In this document: piece by piece, positions 1-7,576 of the stretch
How positions within the stretch are numbered: position 1 is the first letter of the stretch
How the letters are laid out: every line of letters begins with the position of its first letter
Assembly (NCBI GenBank): GCA_944387015.1
Contig: CALXDH010000026.1
Coordinates: forward strand, 1 to 33,880
From: an uncultured Oscillospiraceae bacterium
Lineage (GTDB): Bacteria; Bacillota; Clostridia; Oscillospirales; Oscillospiraceae
Reading direction: 5' to 3'
DNA length: 33,880 bases
Notes under the pieces: generated by a model
What the model was told of the DNA's origin: nothing
Databases searched by the model: none
What the model saw: the letters and a program-made list of their open reading frames with translations, nothing else
Translations under genes and position numbers: made by a program

Positions 1-96
1 ATCTTCGAGATCGCCGACTACGGCATCTGCGGCGACCTGTTCAAGGTCACTCCCATGCTGATCGAGGCCATCAAGGCTGCGAAGGCTGCGAAGTAA
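1..96 (+). CDS. etfA: Electron transfer flavoprotein alpha subunit, C-terminal end (partial)
   Basis: Only the last 31 codons are in the window, ending in TAA at 94-96. The peptide reads IFEIADYGICGDLFKV and then TPMLIEAIK, matching the conserved end of EtfA (ADYGIVGDLF.V.P.L.E.), which belongs to the FAD-binding domain. EtfA with EtfB carries electrons from acyl-CoA dehydrogenases or forms bifurcating complexes in Clostridia; which one applies cannot be told from this fragment. A strong terminator follows within 25 bases, so this is the last gene of its operon. The call rests on a short but distinctive motif. Confidence 0.8.
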   Translation: MFEIADYGICGDLFKVTPMLIEAIKAAKAAK

Positions 97-120
97 GAAA
101 ACGCGTATTGCGTAAAGAAA

Positions 121-153
121 AGCCCCGTCCGGATTTCCGGACGGGGCTTTTTT
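121..153 (+). terminator. Intrinsic terminator after etfA
   Basis: A perfect 12-bp stem (AGCCCCGTCCGG / CCGGACGGGGCT) with a four-base loop is followed by six T residues. It lies 24 bases after the etfA stop. Confidence 0.93.
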
Positions 154-212
154 ATGCAGTTGTATGGAATTCTTCTGTCAAAATCCATCGGCGTGTCTGC
201 GGCGGAAAGTCC

Positions 213-254
213 AAAAAACGGGGGATACCTGTGTCAGCAGGTATCCCCCGTTTT
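213..254 (-). terminator. Intrinsic terminator of the carboxypeptidase gene
   Basis: A long stem (about 17 bp, AACGGGGGATACCTG with its complement) has T-rich ends on both sides. It lies directly downstream of the minus-strand gene that ends at 259, and reads TTTTTT on that strand. It may also act as a back-up terminator for etfA. Confidence 0.9.
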
Positions 255-258
255 GGGA

Positions 259-1329
259 TTAAGAGCAGAGCTTGTACAGCTCCACATGATCGTAAATGGC
301 ACGCCAGGCACTGTACGCATTGGCTGTAACGCAGAGGTACCCGTGGCCGTCGGAACTTTCCGCATAGCTTGCCGCACAGTTGCCGGACTGGACGACGTAT
401 CCGGTTTTGGCAGCGACAGCACGGACCGACAGGTCCTGATCCTTGTCCTCGATCCGCCGTAAAAACCAGTTGGAAAGAACTTGGCCATCCGGGTGCTGGG
501 GGGTGGGAGCTGTTTCATAGGTGTGGGCGGAGAGAACTTCCCGGCACAGATCATTTTCCATGGCGGCCTTCAGAATCAACGCCATATCGGTGACGGTGCA
601 GGCGTGCGCCTCGTCATAAAGTCCCACGCAGTTGGTGAAATGGGCGGTGTCACTGAGCCCCAGCTCTTCCAGCTTGTCGTTCATCAGCTCGACAAATGCC
701 TCCTGAGAACCGGCCACGTATGTTGCCAGAGCCAAGGCGGCATCCGCGCCGGAAGGGAGGATCGTGCCGTATAAAAGCTCCCGAACGGGAACCACCTCAT
801 CCAGCTCGAATCCCACGACGCTGCAATCATTGACATAGCAGTAGTCGGTGATGTCAATGGTGATGGTAACGGTATCCTCCAGATTTTCCAGGTGCTCAGC
901 CGCCACCAGGAGGGTCAGGATCTTGGTCATGGAAGCAGGGGAGATCACCGTATCCGGATTTTTCTCCGCGACGATGCTGCCGTCCTCCGCGTCAATAACC
1001 ACGGCGTATTCACTAGCAAAGTCCTCGCCCAGCTGAATAGTGGCGTCCGTTTCCTGGGGCTGAAATACAGCGGGCTCTTCCTCCGGTTCCTCCACCGAAT
1101 AATTAACGGCTGCAGGTGCTGCGGGCTCTTCGCCGCTCTCTTCCGGCTGGTGCTGGAAGCCCCAGGCAGTCAGGAGCCCTACAAGAATGACCAACACCAG
1201 ACAGAAGGGAAGAAGCTGCTTCAGCTGCCGCTGACGCCTGGCTCGCTGTTTTTGACGTCTTGCTTCCGCACGCTGGGCCCGACGGGCGGCCCGTTCTTCC
1301 TCAGAAAGTGTGGGGGTATAGTCTTCCAT
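259..1329 (-). CDS. Membrane-anchored D-alanyl-D-alanine carboxypeptidase-family protein (S11/PBP5-like)
   Basis: A 356-residue protein. Residues 1-40 are very Arg/Ala/Gln-rich and cytoplasmic, residues 40-57 form one membrane segment, and an acidic/Pro-rich linker (60-95) leads to an external penicillin-binding domain. The S11 family trims the terminal D-Ala of peptidoglycan stems. The catalytic SxxK is S133-M-T-K136 and the KTG box is K308-T-G. The middle SxN motif reads S193-G-A, so the usual Asn is Ala; activity may be altered. There is no C-terminal PBP5 amphipathic helix; anchoring is N-terminal instead. The start is ATG with AGGAG 7 bases upstream. It is a monocistronic unit with its own terminator and extended -10 promoter. 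Confidence 0.88.
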   Translation of the reverse strand: MEDYTPTLSEEERAARRAQRAEARRQKQRARRQRQLKQLLPFCLVLVILVGLLTAWGFQHQPEESGEEPAAPAAVNYSVEEPEEEPAVFQPQETDATIQLGEDFASEYAVVIDAEDGSIVAEKNPDTVISPASMTKILTLLVAAEHLENLEDTVTITIDITDYCYVNDCSVVGFELDEVVPVRELLYGTILPSGADAALALATYVAGSQEAFVELMNDKLEELGLSDTAHFTNCVGLYDEAHACTVTDMALILKAAMENDLCREVLSAHTYETAPTPQHPDGQVLSNWFLRRIEDKDQDLSVRAVAAKTGYVVQSGNCAASYAESSDGHGYLCVTANAYSAWRAIYDHVELYKLCS

Positions 1330-1388
1330 GGCGTCGCTCCTGCTTTCGTGTGATTTACCAGTTGGATCTGCAATCCACTAACATTGCC

Positions 1389-1397
1389 ATTATAGCA
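1389..1397 (-). promoter_or_regulatory. Extended -10 promoter for the carboxypeptidase gene
   Basis: On the minus strand the sequence reads TGCTATAAT, a perfect extended -10 (TGnTATAAT), about 60 bases upstream of the ATG. No good -35 is seen at 17 bp, which is compatible with extended -10 use. Confidence 0.5.
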
Positions 1398-1528
1398 AAA
1401 ACGGAAACAGATTTCATTATAAATTCGATTTCCTGTAAGAAATTTTTATGCCAGCAGAAAAATGGCCGCTGTCAGGCCAAGTCCTCTCTGCATAGCCTGA
1501 GGATAAGAACAGACTTGGAGGGAGCCAT

Positions 1529-2596
1529 ATGGCAATGGTTACGAACTTTTTTGTGGGCGCAAACAGCGGAGAGGGTTTTCAAAATCTCTTCTCTGAGGTA
1601 GTGGATCTTGCAGATACCTATGATCTGATGGTCCTCAAAGGCGGCCCGGGAGTAGGGAAAAACACATTCATGCGGGAAATCGGCCGCTGCATGGAAGCTG
1701 CTGGCGTCCCGGTGGAATACCTGTGGTGCTCCGGAGACCCGGATTCTCTGGATGGAGTGGTGCTGCCAAGCATCCGCTGTGCAGTGGTGGACGGAACAGC
1801 ACCCCACGTGATGGAGCCTCAGTATCCTGCGGCGGTGGACCGGTATGTGGACCTGGGGCGGTTTTACGATCTGACAGCCGCCAAGGCTGCCGCAGAGGAG
1901 GTCAAGGAGCATACCCACGCCTACAAGGCCGCCTATCAGCGGGCCTATCGGAATCTCAAAGCTGCCCGGCAGGTGGAGCTGGATACCATCGCGGCGGTGC
2001 GGGAGACCTTTGACGCGTCCAAAGCAGAGCGGCGGACGATGGGGATCATTGCCCGGGAGCTGCGCCGCGGCGGCGGAGAGGCGGGCAAGACCACCCGGCG
2101 CTTTTTGGGCAGCCTGACCCATAAAGGGTACATTTGGCGGTTTGACAGCGTGGACGCTCTGTGTCCTAAGGTCTACGAGCTGGCGGACAGCTATGAACTG
2201 GCAGGGAAGACTCTGGCCCAGCTCCACCGGGCGGCGGAGGCCAACGGCTGGAACACCATCGCCTGCATGGCCCCGGAGGATCCCCGGCGCATGGAGCATC
2301 TGCTGATCCCCGGCCTGGGGCTGGGGTTCGTCACGTCCCGGCCGGAGATGGAGTACGGCGGCAAGCCCTACCGCCGGATCCGTCTGGACGCCATGACCGA
2401 GCCCAAAAACCGGGCTCGCCTGCGGTTCCAGCTGCGGATGACGGCGCTGCTGCGGGAAGAGGGCATGGTGGCCCTGCGGGAGGCAAAGACCAATCACGAC
2501 GCGCTGGAGGCCGTCTATAACCCCTACGTGGACTTCGACGGCGTCCGGGCGCTGGCAGCGTTGGAGGCCGGCCGGCTGCTGAGCTATCTGGACTGA
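1529..2596 (+). CDS. P-loop ATPase of unknown role (PRK06851-like)
   Basis: A 355-residue soluble protein starting at ATG after GGAGGGAG. The N-terminal part has a P-loop at residues 38-45, GGPGVGKN, in which the S/T that normally follows the GK and coordinates Mg is Asn (Thr46 comes next). The second half contains CPKVYELADSYELAG and HLLIPGLGLGFVTS, which resemble from memory the duplicated P-loop family PRK06851 of Firmicutes; that family has no settled function. The second domain shows no clear Walker A here. The gene stands alone between the divergent carboxypeptidase and recQ. The family call is moderate; the ATP-binding fold is likely. Confidence 0.65.
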   Translation: MAMVTNFFVGANSGEGFQNLFSEVVDLADTYDLMVLKGGPGVGKNTFMREIGRCMEAAGVPVEYLWCSGDPDSLDGVVLPSIRCAVVDGTAPHVMEPQYPAAVDRYVDLGRFYDLTAAKAAAEEVKEHTHAYKAAYQRAYRNLKAARQVELDTIAAVRETFDASKAERRTMGIIARELRRGGGEAGKTTRRFLGSLTHKGYIWRFDSVDALCPKVYELADSYELAGKTLAQLHRAAEANGWNTIACMAPEDPRRMEHLLIPGLGLGFVTSRPEMEYGGKPYRRIRLDAMTEPKNRARLRFQLRMTALLREEGMVALREAKTNHDALEAVYNPYVDFDGVRALAALEAGRLLSYLD

Positions 2597-2605
2597 CGCG
2601 GGGCC

Positions 2606-2635
2606 TTGTCACAGGGCGGAGCAATGTGATATAAT
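2606..2635 (+). promoter_or_regulatory. Sigma-A promoter of recQ
   Basis: TTGTCA (2606-2611), an 18-base spacer and TATAAT (2630-2635) preceded by TG, making an extended -10. Predicted transcription start is near 2642, leaving a 90-base leader before recQ. Confidence 0.7.
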
Positions 2636-2655
2636 TTCTCATACGATCTTGCGAG

Positions 2656-2681
2656 AATGGCCGCCGGAGGGCGGCCATTTT
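2656..2681 (+). terminator. Terminator-like hairpin inside the recQ leader
   Basis: A 10-bp perfect stem (AATGGCCGCC / GGCGGCCATT) with a GGAG loop and a short T run. It is downstream of the recQ promoter, so it lies in the recQ leader. It could end the upstream ATPase transcript, attenuate recQ, or be only a structured leader. Confidence 0.5.
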
Positions 2682-2731
2682 CTGCGCGGCTGCAAAAGCA
2701 GGATGGACAAAAGAGAGGAACGAGACCCGCC

Positions 2732-4549
2732 ATGACCAAGGAAGAGATTCTGAAAACCTATTACGGCTATGACGCCTTCCGTCCCGGGCAGGAGGCCATG
2801 ATCGACGCCCTGCTCGCCGGACGGGACGCGCTGGCCATCATGCCCACCGGCGCGGGAAAGTCTGTCTGCTATCAGGTGCCCGCGCTGCTGCTGCCGGGGA
2901 TCACGCTGGTGGTGTCGCCGCTGGTGTCGCTGATGCGGGACCAGGTGACGGCGCTGGTGCAGATGGGGGTCCCGGCGGCGTTCCTCAACAGTACCCTGAC
3001 CTACCGCCAGTACCTGCTGGCGTTGGACCGGGCCCGGGACGGGTGGTACAAGATCATCTATGTGGCCCCGGAGCGGCTGGAGACGGAGGGGTTCCGGGCC
3101 TTCGCCCAGGCGGCGGACATCTCCCTGGTGGCAGTGGACGAGGCCCACTGCATCTCCCAGTGGGGCCAGGACTTCCGTCCGTCTTACCTGAATATCCCGG
3201 ACTTTGTGGCATCGCTGTCCAAGCGGCCCCCCATCGGGGCGTTCACCGCCACCGCCACCCCGGAGGTGCGGGACGACATTCGCCGCCTTTTGCAGCTGGA
3301 GCGCCCCGCCATGGTGACCACGGGCTTTGACCGGGAGAACCTGTATTTTGAGGTCCAGGAGCCCCGGAGCAAGCAGACCGCCCTGCTGGAGCTGGTGCGC
3401 AGCCGCCCGGGCAAGTGCGGCATCGTCTATTGCTCCACCCGCCGGGCGGTGGAGGACGTGTGCGCGTTTTTGCAGGAGGAGGGGATTTCCGCAACCCGGT
3501 ACCACGCGGGTCTGGACGCGGAGGAGCGGCGGAAAAACCAAGAGGACTTCCTCTTCGACCGGGTCCAGGTAATGGTGGCAACCAACGCCTTCGGCATGGG
3601 CATCGACAAGTCCGATGTCCGCTATGTGATCCATTACAACATGCCCAAGGACCTGGAGAGCTACTACCAGGAGGCGGGCCGGGCGGGGCGGGACGGTGCG
3701 CCCTCCAGCTGCATCCTGCTTTACAGCGGCCAGGACGTGCGGACGGCCCGCTTTCTCATCGAGCACGGGGAGCCCCGGGAGGATCTGGACGAGCGGACGC
3801 TGGAGCGCCTGCGGGAGCGGGATCTGCAGCGTCTGCGGCGGATGGCGGGTTACTGCGGTACCCGCCGGTGCCTGCGCCAGTATATTCTGGAGTATTTCGG
3901 GGAGCGGGCGCCGGAACACTGCGACGCCTGCTATAACTGCCTCCACAATTTTCAGGAGGTGGACGTCAGCGCGGAGGCCCGGGCCATTTTGCGCTGTGTG
4001 GCCCAGACCGGGCAGCACTTCGGCATTGGCGTCATCACGGAGACCCTCTGCGGCGCCGACACGGACAAGGTCCGCAAATACCACATGGACCAGGAGCCGG
4101 GCTACGGCGTGCTGCGGGACTTCACCCAGAAAGAGGTGCGGGAGCGCATCCAATTTCTGCTGGATGAGGGCATCCTGGCCCTCAGCGGCGGGCCATATCC
4201 GGTGCTGGAGCTGGGGGAGCGGGCGGCGAGGATCGAAGAGAACGGCGGCCCCCTGACCATGCGGATGCTGCGGGAGGACCGGCCCGTACCGGCGAGAAAG
4301 GCAGTCCAGGCGGAGCTGGACGGCCCGGCGGCGGAGCTGTTCCAGCGATTGCGGGCGCTGCGGGCCCGGATCGCCCGGATGCAGGGGGTCCCCGCCTATG
4401 TGGTGTTTACCGACAAAACGCTGCGGGAGATGGCTCTGACCCGGCCGACAGACCTGCGGGCGTTCCAAGCGGTCAGCGGTGTGGGCGCCAGCAAGGCAGA
4501 ACGCTACGGCCGGCAGTTTCTTGCGGAGATCGCGGCGTTTGAGGGCTGA
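2732..4549 (+). CDS. recQ: ATP-dependent DNA helicase RecQ
   Basis: A 605-residue 3'-5' DNA helicase acting in recombination and replication-fork repair. Motif I is PTGAGKS (38-44), motif II is DEAH (136-139), and the helicase motif FTATAT follows. The RQC zinc site has Cys380, Cys397, Cys400 and Cys403, the same numbering as in E. coli RecQ. A C-terminal HRDC domain (about residues 530-600) has the FQAVSGVGASKAERYG segment. The length matches the family. I chose the ATG at 2732 because an in-frame ATG at 2657 lies inside the leader hairpin and would add a 25-residue non-conserved tail. The ribosome site GAGAGGAA is a little far from the start. Confidence 0.96.
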   Translation: MTKEEILKTYYGYDAFRPGQEAMIDALLAGRDALAIMPTGAGKSVCYQVPALLLPGITLVVSPLVSLMRDQVTALVQMGVPAAFLNSTLTYRQYLLALDRARDGWYKIIYVAPERLETEGFRAFAQAADISLVAVDEAHCISQWGQDFRPSYLNIPDFVASLSKRPPIGAFTATATPEVRDDIRRLLQLERPAMVTTGFDRENLYFEVQEPRSKQTALLELVRSRPGKCGIVYCSTRRAVEDVCAFLQEEGISATRYHAGLDAEERRKNQEDFLFDRVQVMVATNAFGMGIDKSDVRYVIHYNMPKDLESYYQEAGRAGRDGAPSSCILLYSGQDVRTARFLIEHGEPREDLDERTLERLRERDLQRLRRMAGYCGTRRCLRQYILEYFGERAPEHCDACYNCLHNFQEVDVSAEARAILRCVAQTGQHFGIGVITETLCGADTDKVRKYHMDQEPGYGVLRDFTQKEVRERIQFLLDEGILALSGGPYPVLELGERAARIEENGGPLTMRMLREDRPVPARKAVQAELDGPAAELFQRLRALRARIARMQGVPAYVVFTDKTLREMALTRPTDLRAFQAVSGVGASKAERYGRQFLAEIAAFEG

Positions 4550-4582
4550 GATACCGTTTGCAGAAAGTTCACAAACCCGGGG

Positions 4583-4611
4583 TTGACAAATCCGGGTGTT
4601 TAGGATATGTT
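4583..4611 (+). promoter_or_regulatory. Sigma-A promoter of the mgtE leader
   Basis: TTGACA (4583-4588), a 17-base spacer and TATGTT (4606-4611). The -35 is the loop of a small inverted repeat (ACCCGG 4575-4580 / CCGGGT 4592-4597), which may be a weak recQ terminator. Confidence 0.75.
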
Positions 4612-4624
4612 AAAAATAACAACC

Positions 4625-4750
4625 GCATATTGCGTCCGGTAGGTAAGGCTACCGCAGGGATATGGATCGCTGCCGCAAAGTGATGGAGACATCACACGAT
4701 GGTTTGAACAGGGCTTGTCGAACAGCAAGGCATGACCTAACGCGATTTCA
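4625..4750 (+). ncRNA. M-box magnesium riboswitch (ykoK leader)
   Basis: The aptamer lies about 10-130 bases after the predicted start of transcription. Diagnostic pieces are the TAGGTAAGGCTACC segment, GGGATATGG followed by CGCTGCCGC, the GTGATGGAGACATCAC hairpin, and the closing ACCTAACGC that pairs with GCGT...TAGGT. These match the M-box consensus of B. subtilis ykoK. In that family Mg2+ compacts the aptamer and favours a downstream terminator, switching off the transporter gene. Here the terminators are at 4766-4827 and the controlled gene is mgtE, which fits exactly. Confidence 0.93.
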
Positions 4751-4765
4751 CCGCCCGGCGAAGCT

Positions 4766-4793
4766 AAAGCTTGAACGGTTTCAACCGCTTTTT
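4766..4793 (+). terminator. First hairpin of the riboswitch expression platform
   Basis: AAAGC-TTGAA pairs with TTCAA-(CC)-GCTTT around a CGGT loop and runs into TTTTT. It is either a weak terminator or an alternative pairing element of the switch. Confidence 0.5.
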
Positions 4794-4796
4794 CAG

Positions 4797-4827
4797 CGCG
4801 CCCTACCACCAGTGGGGCGCGTTTTTT
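4797..4827 (+). terminator. Main intrinsic terminator of the M-box leader
   Basis: CGCGCCC(T) pairs with (G)GGGCGCG around a nine-base loop, followed by six T residues. It is placed 50 bases after the aptamer closes, as expected for Mg2+-dependent termination. Confidence 0.85.
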
Positions 4828-4861
4828 GCGGTCTGATTTCAAAAGAAGCGAGGTGAACAGG

Positions 4862-4957
4862 ATGGACACCGGCAGTCGAAGGCCAGACAGAATTTCCAAT
4901 AGGGAAGGCACGTCCCCGCGGGACCGGCACCGACGAGGGGCCCGTCCTGCCCGCTAG
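4862..4957 (+). CDS. 31-codon upstream ORF in the mgtE leader (possible leader peptide)
   Basis: ATG at 4862 to TAG at 4955, with a good ribosome site GAGGTG (4850-4855) six bases upstream. The peptide has ten Arg and three Pro among 31 residues and begins MDTGSRRPDR. It matches no protein I recognise. It is transcribed only when the riboswitch terminator is bypassed, and ends 66 bases before mgtE. Leader peptides that sense low Mg2+ through ribosome instability are known for Salmonella mgtA/mgtC and E. coli mgtA; whether this one does anything similar is inference. It could also be a chance frame. Confidence 0.4.
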   Translation: MDTGSRRPDRISNREGTSPRDRHRRGARPAR

Positions 4958-4972
4958 GCGCGCTTTGTCCGG

Positions 4973-5015
4973 CCTCCTGTCTCAAGAGGAGCGTTGCTCC
5001 CGTAAAACAAGGAGG
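4973..5015 (+). promoter_or_regulatory. Possible Shine-Dalgarno switch before mgtE
   Basis: CCTCCT (4973-4978) can pair with the mgtE ribosome site AGGAGG (5010-5015), hiding it, or its CTCCT part with AGGAG (4987-4991) in a smaller hairpin that leaves the site free. It begins 15 bases after the stop of the 31-codon frame, close enough for a terminating ribosome to interfere. Confidence 0.4.
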
Positions 5016-5023
5016 TACGAGTC

Positions 5024-6046
5024 ATGATGATGAATAACTGCGTGCGCAGCGAGGTACTGCGCGAGAATTTTCGCCCCGGAACGGACACGGTGGCAGCCAT
5101 CATGTGGTCCAATCCGGTGGTGCTGCCGCCTCTGTGCCGGGTGAACGAGGCCATTGAGCGGGTCCGCCAGGTGGGGCTGCCGGACGAGAACATGAACAGC
5201 TGCTATGTGGTGGCGGAGGACTACACCCTGCTGGGGCTGGTGAGTCTGCGGACGCTGCTGCTGACCCGGGGCGGCGCCCGGCTGGAGACGGTGATGTCCC
5301 ATCCCTTTGCCACGGTCCAGCCCCAGGACGACCAGGAGCTGGCGGCCCAGCTGATGCAGGAGTATGATCTGCTGGAGCTGCCGGTGGTGGACGGGGACAA
5401 CCGCCTGATGGGCGTGGTGACGGCGGACGACGCCATGGAGGTCTTGCAGGCAGAGGCCACGGAGGACATGGAGGTCATGGCCGCCATGTCTCCCTCCGAG
5501 GAGCCCTATCTGGAAAGCCCGGTGTACCGCCTCTTCCGCAGCCGGATCCCCTGGCTGATGCTGCTGATGCTCTCGGCCACCTTTACCAGCGGCATCATCT
5601 CCCACTTCGAGGATGCGCTGGCGGCTCAGGTGACGCTGACCGCCTTTATCCCCATGCTGATGGACACCGGCGGAAACTGCGGCAGCCAGTCCTCCGTGAT
5701 GGTGATCCGGGGACTGTCCCTGGGCCAGGTGGGCTTCGGCGACTGGATGCGGGTGCTGAGCAAGGAGCTGCAGGTCAGCGGGCTGTGCGCGGCGGCGCTG
5801 GCGGTGGTGAACTTTGTGCGGCTGATGGTGATGACCTCCGTGGGCTTCGGCGTGGCGGCCACCGTCAGCTTGACGCTGGTGGCCACGGTGGTACTCTCGG
5901 ATCTGGTGGGCAGCCTGCTGCCCATCCTGGCCAAGCGGCTGGGCACGGACCCGGCGGTGATGGCCAGCCCCCTCATCACCACGGTGGTGGACGCCATGTC
6001 GCTGCTGATCTATTTCCAGCTTTCTTCCTTGCTGCTGGGGTTGTAA
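5024..6046 (+). CDS. mgtE: MgtE-type magnesium transporter, lacking the N domain
   Basis: A 340-residue inner-membrane Mg2+ channel. Residues about 20-145 are a CBS pair (MWSNPVVLPP ... LLGLVSLRTLL ... MSHPFATVQP ... LMGVVTADDAM). Five membrane segments follow (about 165-340) with the hallmark PMLMDTGGNCGSQSS and DPAVMASPLITTVVDAM motifs that line the ion path. Full-length MgtE is about 450 residues, with a helical N domain of about 130 residues that helps Mg2+ gating; that domain is absent. The start follows a perfect AAGGAGGT. Regulation by the M-box upstream strongly supports a Mg2+ role. Confidence 0.94.
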   Translation: MMMNNCVRSEVLRENFRPGTDTVAAIMWSNPVVLPPLCRVNEAIERVRQVGLPDENMNSCYVVAEDYTLLGLVSLRTLLLTRGGARLETVMSHPFATVQPQDDQELAAQLMQEYDLLELPVVDGDNRLMGVVTADDAMEVLQAEATEDMEVMAAMSPSEEPYLESPVYRLFRSRIPWLMLLMLSATFTSGIISHFEDALAAQVTLTAFIPMLMDTGGNCGSQSSVMVIRGLSLGQVGFGDWMRVLSKELQVSGLCAAALAVVNFVRLMVMTSVGFGVAATVSLTLVATVVLSDLVGSLLPILAKRLGTDPAVMASPLITTVVDAMSLLIYFQLSSLLLGL

Positions 6047-6053
6047 AACGAAC

Positions 6054-6094
6054 AAGACCGGTATGCGGATTCTCCGCATACCGGTCTTTCTTTG
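6054..6094. terminator. Bidirectional terminator between mgtE and rpoD
   Basis: A perfect 15-bp stem (AAGACCGGTATGCGG and complement) with a five-base loop. T-rich tracts lie on both sides, between two convergent genes. Confidence 0.92.
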
Positions 6095-6103
6095 TTGATT
6101 TGC

Positions 6104-7576
6104 TCAGTTCAAGAAGTCCTTGAGCTTCTTGGAGCGGCTGGGATGGCGCAGTTTCCGGAGAGCCTTGGCCTCGATCTGGCGAATGCGCTCCCGGGTGACG
6201 TTGAACTCCTTGCCCACTTCCTCCAGCGTGCGGGTGCGGCCGTCCTCAATGCCGAAGCGCAGCTTGAGCACCTTCTCCTCCCGGGGAGTCAGAGTGGACA
6301 GCACGTCCATCAGCTGTTCTTTGAGCAGCGTGAAGGAAGCGGCCTCGCTGGGCTCGCTGGCGCCCTCATCGGGGATGAAGTCGCCCAGGTGGGAATCCTC
6401 CTCCTCGCCGATGGGGGTCTCCAGAGACACCGGCTCCTGGGCGATCTTCAAAATCTCCCGGACCTTGTCCACGGGCATGTTCATCTCCGCGGCGATCTCA
6501 TTGGGGGAGGGATCGTGGCCCAACTCCTGCAGGAGCTGACGGCTGACCCGGATGACCTTGTTGATGGTCTCCACCATGTGGACGGGGATACGGATGGTGC
6601 GGGCCTGGTCGGCGATGGCCCGGGTGATGGCCTGCCGGATCCACCAAGTGGCGTAGGTGGAGAACTTGTAGCCCTTGGTGTAGTCGAACTTCTCCACGGC
6701 CTTGATGAGGCCCAGGTTGCCCTCCTGGATCAGGTCCAGGAACAGCATCCCGCGGCCCACATACCGCTTGGCGATGGAGACCACGAGACGCAGATTTGCC
6801 TCCGCCAGCTTCTGCTTGGCGGCCTCGCCCTTTCTGTACGTGGACTTGATGGCAGCGATCTGCTCCGGCGTTTCGGTGATCTCCTCACCATCGTCCTGGC
6901 GGCGCTGGATGTCGTCCAGCTGGCGGCGGGCCTCGGCGCCGTCGGACATGGCCTGGGCCAGGTCGATCTCCTCATCAGGGGAGAGCAGAGGCACCTTGCC
7001 GATCTCCTTGAGGTACATGCGGACGGGATCGTCAATGGAGAAGCTGTTGACCAGTGTGTTGGGGTCCACCAGCTCCTCTTCTTCCACATCGGCGATCTCC
7101 TCGGCGGCGGGCTCGTCCTCCGGCAGGTCCGGCAGCAGGTCCTCATCGGCGCTGATGTCGATGTTGAGGGCCTCCAGAGAGTCGTAGAGCTGGTCCATCT
7201 GCTCGCTCTCCAGATTCAGATCATCCACGGCGTCCATCAGCTCAGAGGACTCCAGCTTGCCCTTCTTCTTGCCCTTGGCCAGCAGTTCCCGCAGCTTTTC
7301 ATTGCTGATGAGCCAGCTGGCGGCGGGGAGAGCCGCTACCTGCTTGTCATCCAGACGGAGGATGCCGGCCTTCTTGGCCTCCTCATCCGTCAGAAGGCGC
7401 ATCGGCTCCTCGGGGGCCGCGTCGCTCTTTTTCCGGCTGGGTTTCTTTCCGCCCTTGGCAGCCGGCTTGCCGACCTCCTTCTCTGCGGCGGAGTTTTTGC
7501 GTGCGTCGGCGGCCAGGAGCGCATCCGCCTGTGCCTTCAGCTCCGCGGGGGTCATATCTTCCAAATTCTTAGCCAT
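6104..7576 (-). CDS. rpoD: Primary sigma factor RpoD (SigA)
   Basis: A 490-residue housekeeping sigma factor. Region 1.2 begins [21 protein letters not shown] (about 183). Region 2 has [32 protein letters not shown] and [12 protein letters not shown] for -10 recognition and melting, and region 4.2 ends with [20 protein letters not shown] for the -35. It has a Lys/Ala-rich and then acidic N-terminal extension; B. subtilis SigA is 371 residues, so about 120 extra residues precede the conserved core. The first codons overlap the end of dnaG by eight bases (ATGGCTAA), so the two are translationally coupled in the classical macromolecular-synthesis operon. Confidence 0.97.
   Translation of the reverse strand: MAKNLEDMTPAELKAQADALLAADARKNSAAEKEVGKPAAKGGKKPSRKKSDAAPEEPMRLLTDEEAKKAGILRLDDKQVAALPAASWLISNEKLRELLAKGKKKGKLESSELMDAVDDLNLESEQMDQLYDSLEALNIDISADEDLLPDLPEDEPAAEEIADVEEEELVDPNTLVNSFSIDDPVRMYLKEIGKVPLLSPDEEIDLAQAMSDGAEARRQLDDIQRRQDDGEEITETPEQIAAIKSTYRKGEAAKQKLAEANLRLVVSIAKRYVGRGMLFLDLIQEGNLGLIKAVEKFDYTKGYKFSTYATWWIRQAITRAIADQARTIRIPVHMVETINKVIRVSRQLLQELGHDPSPNEIAAEMNMPVDKVREILKIAQEPVSLETPIGEEEDSHLGDFIPDEGASEPSEAASFTLLKEQLMDVLSTLTPREEKVLKLRFGIEDGRTRTLEEVGKEFNVTRERIRQIEAKALRKLRHPSRSKKLKDFLN

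Noticed and set aside
2639-4468. Long open frame on the minus strand across recQ
   Set aside because: Composition (His/Gln/Pro/Arg-rich, no recognisable domain) and full overlap with a clear recQ make it a shadow of GC-rich coding DNA. The same applies to long antisense frames over mgtE (4982-6079), rpoD (6092-7990), the deacylase (14006-15589), the permease (17558-18817) and the activator (19412-21199).
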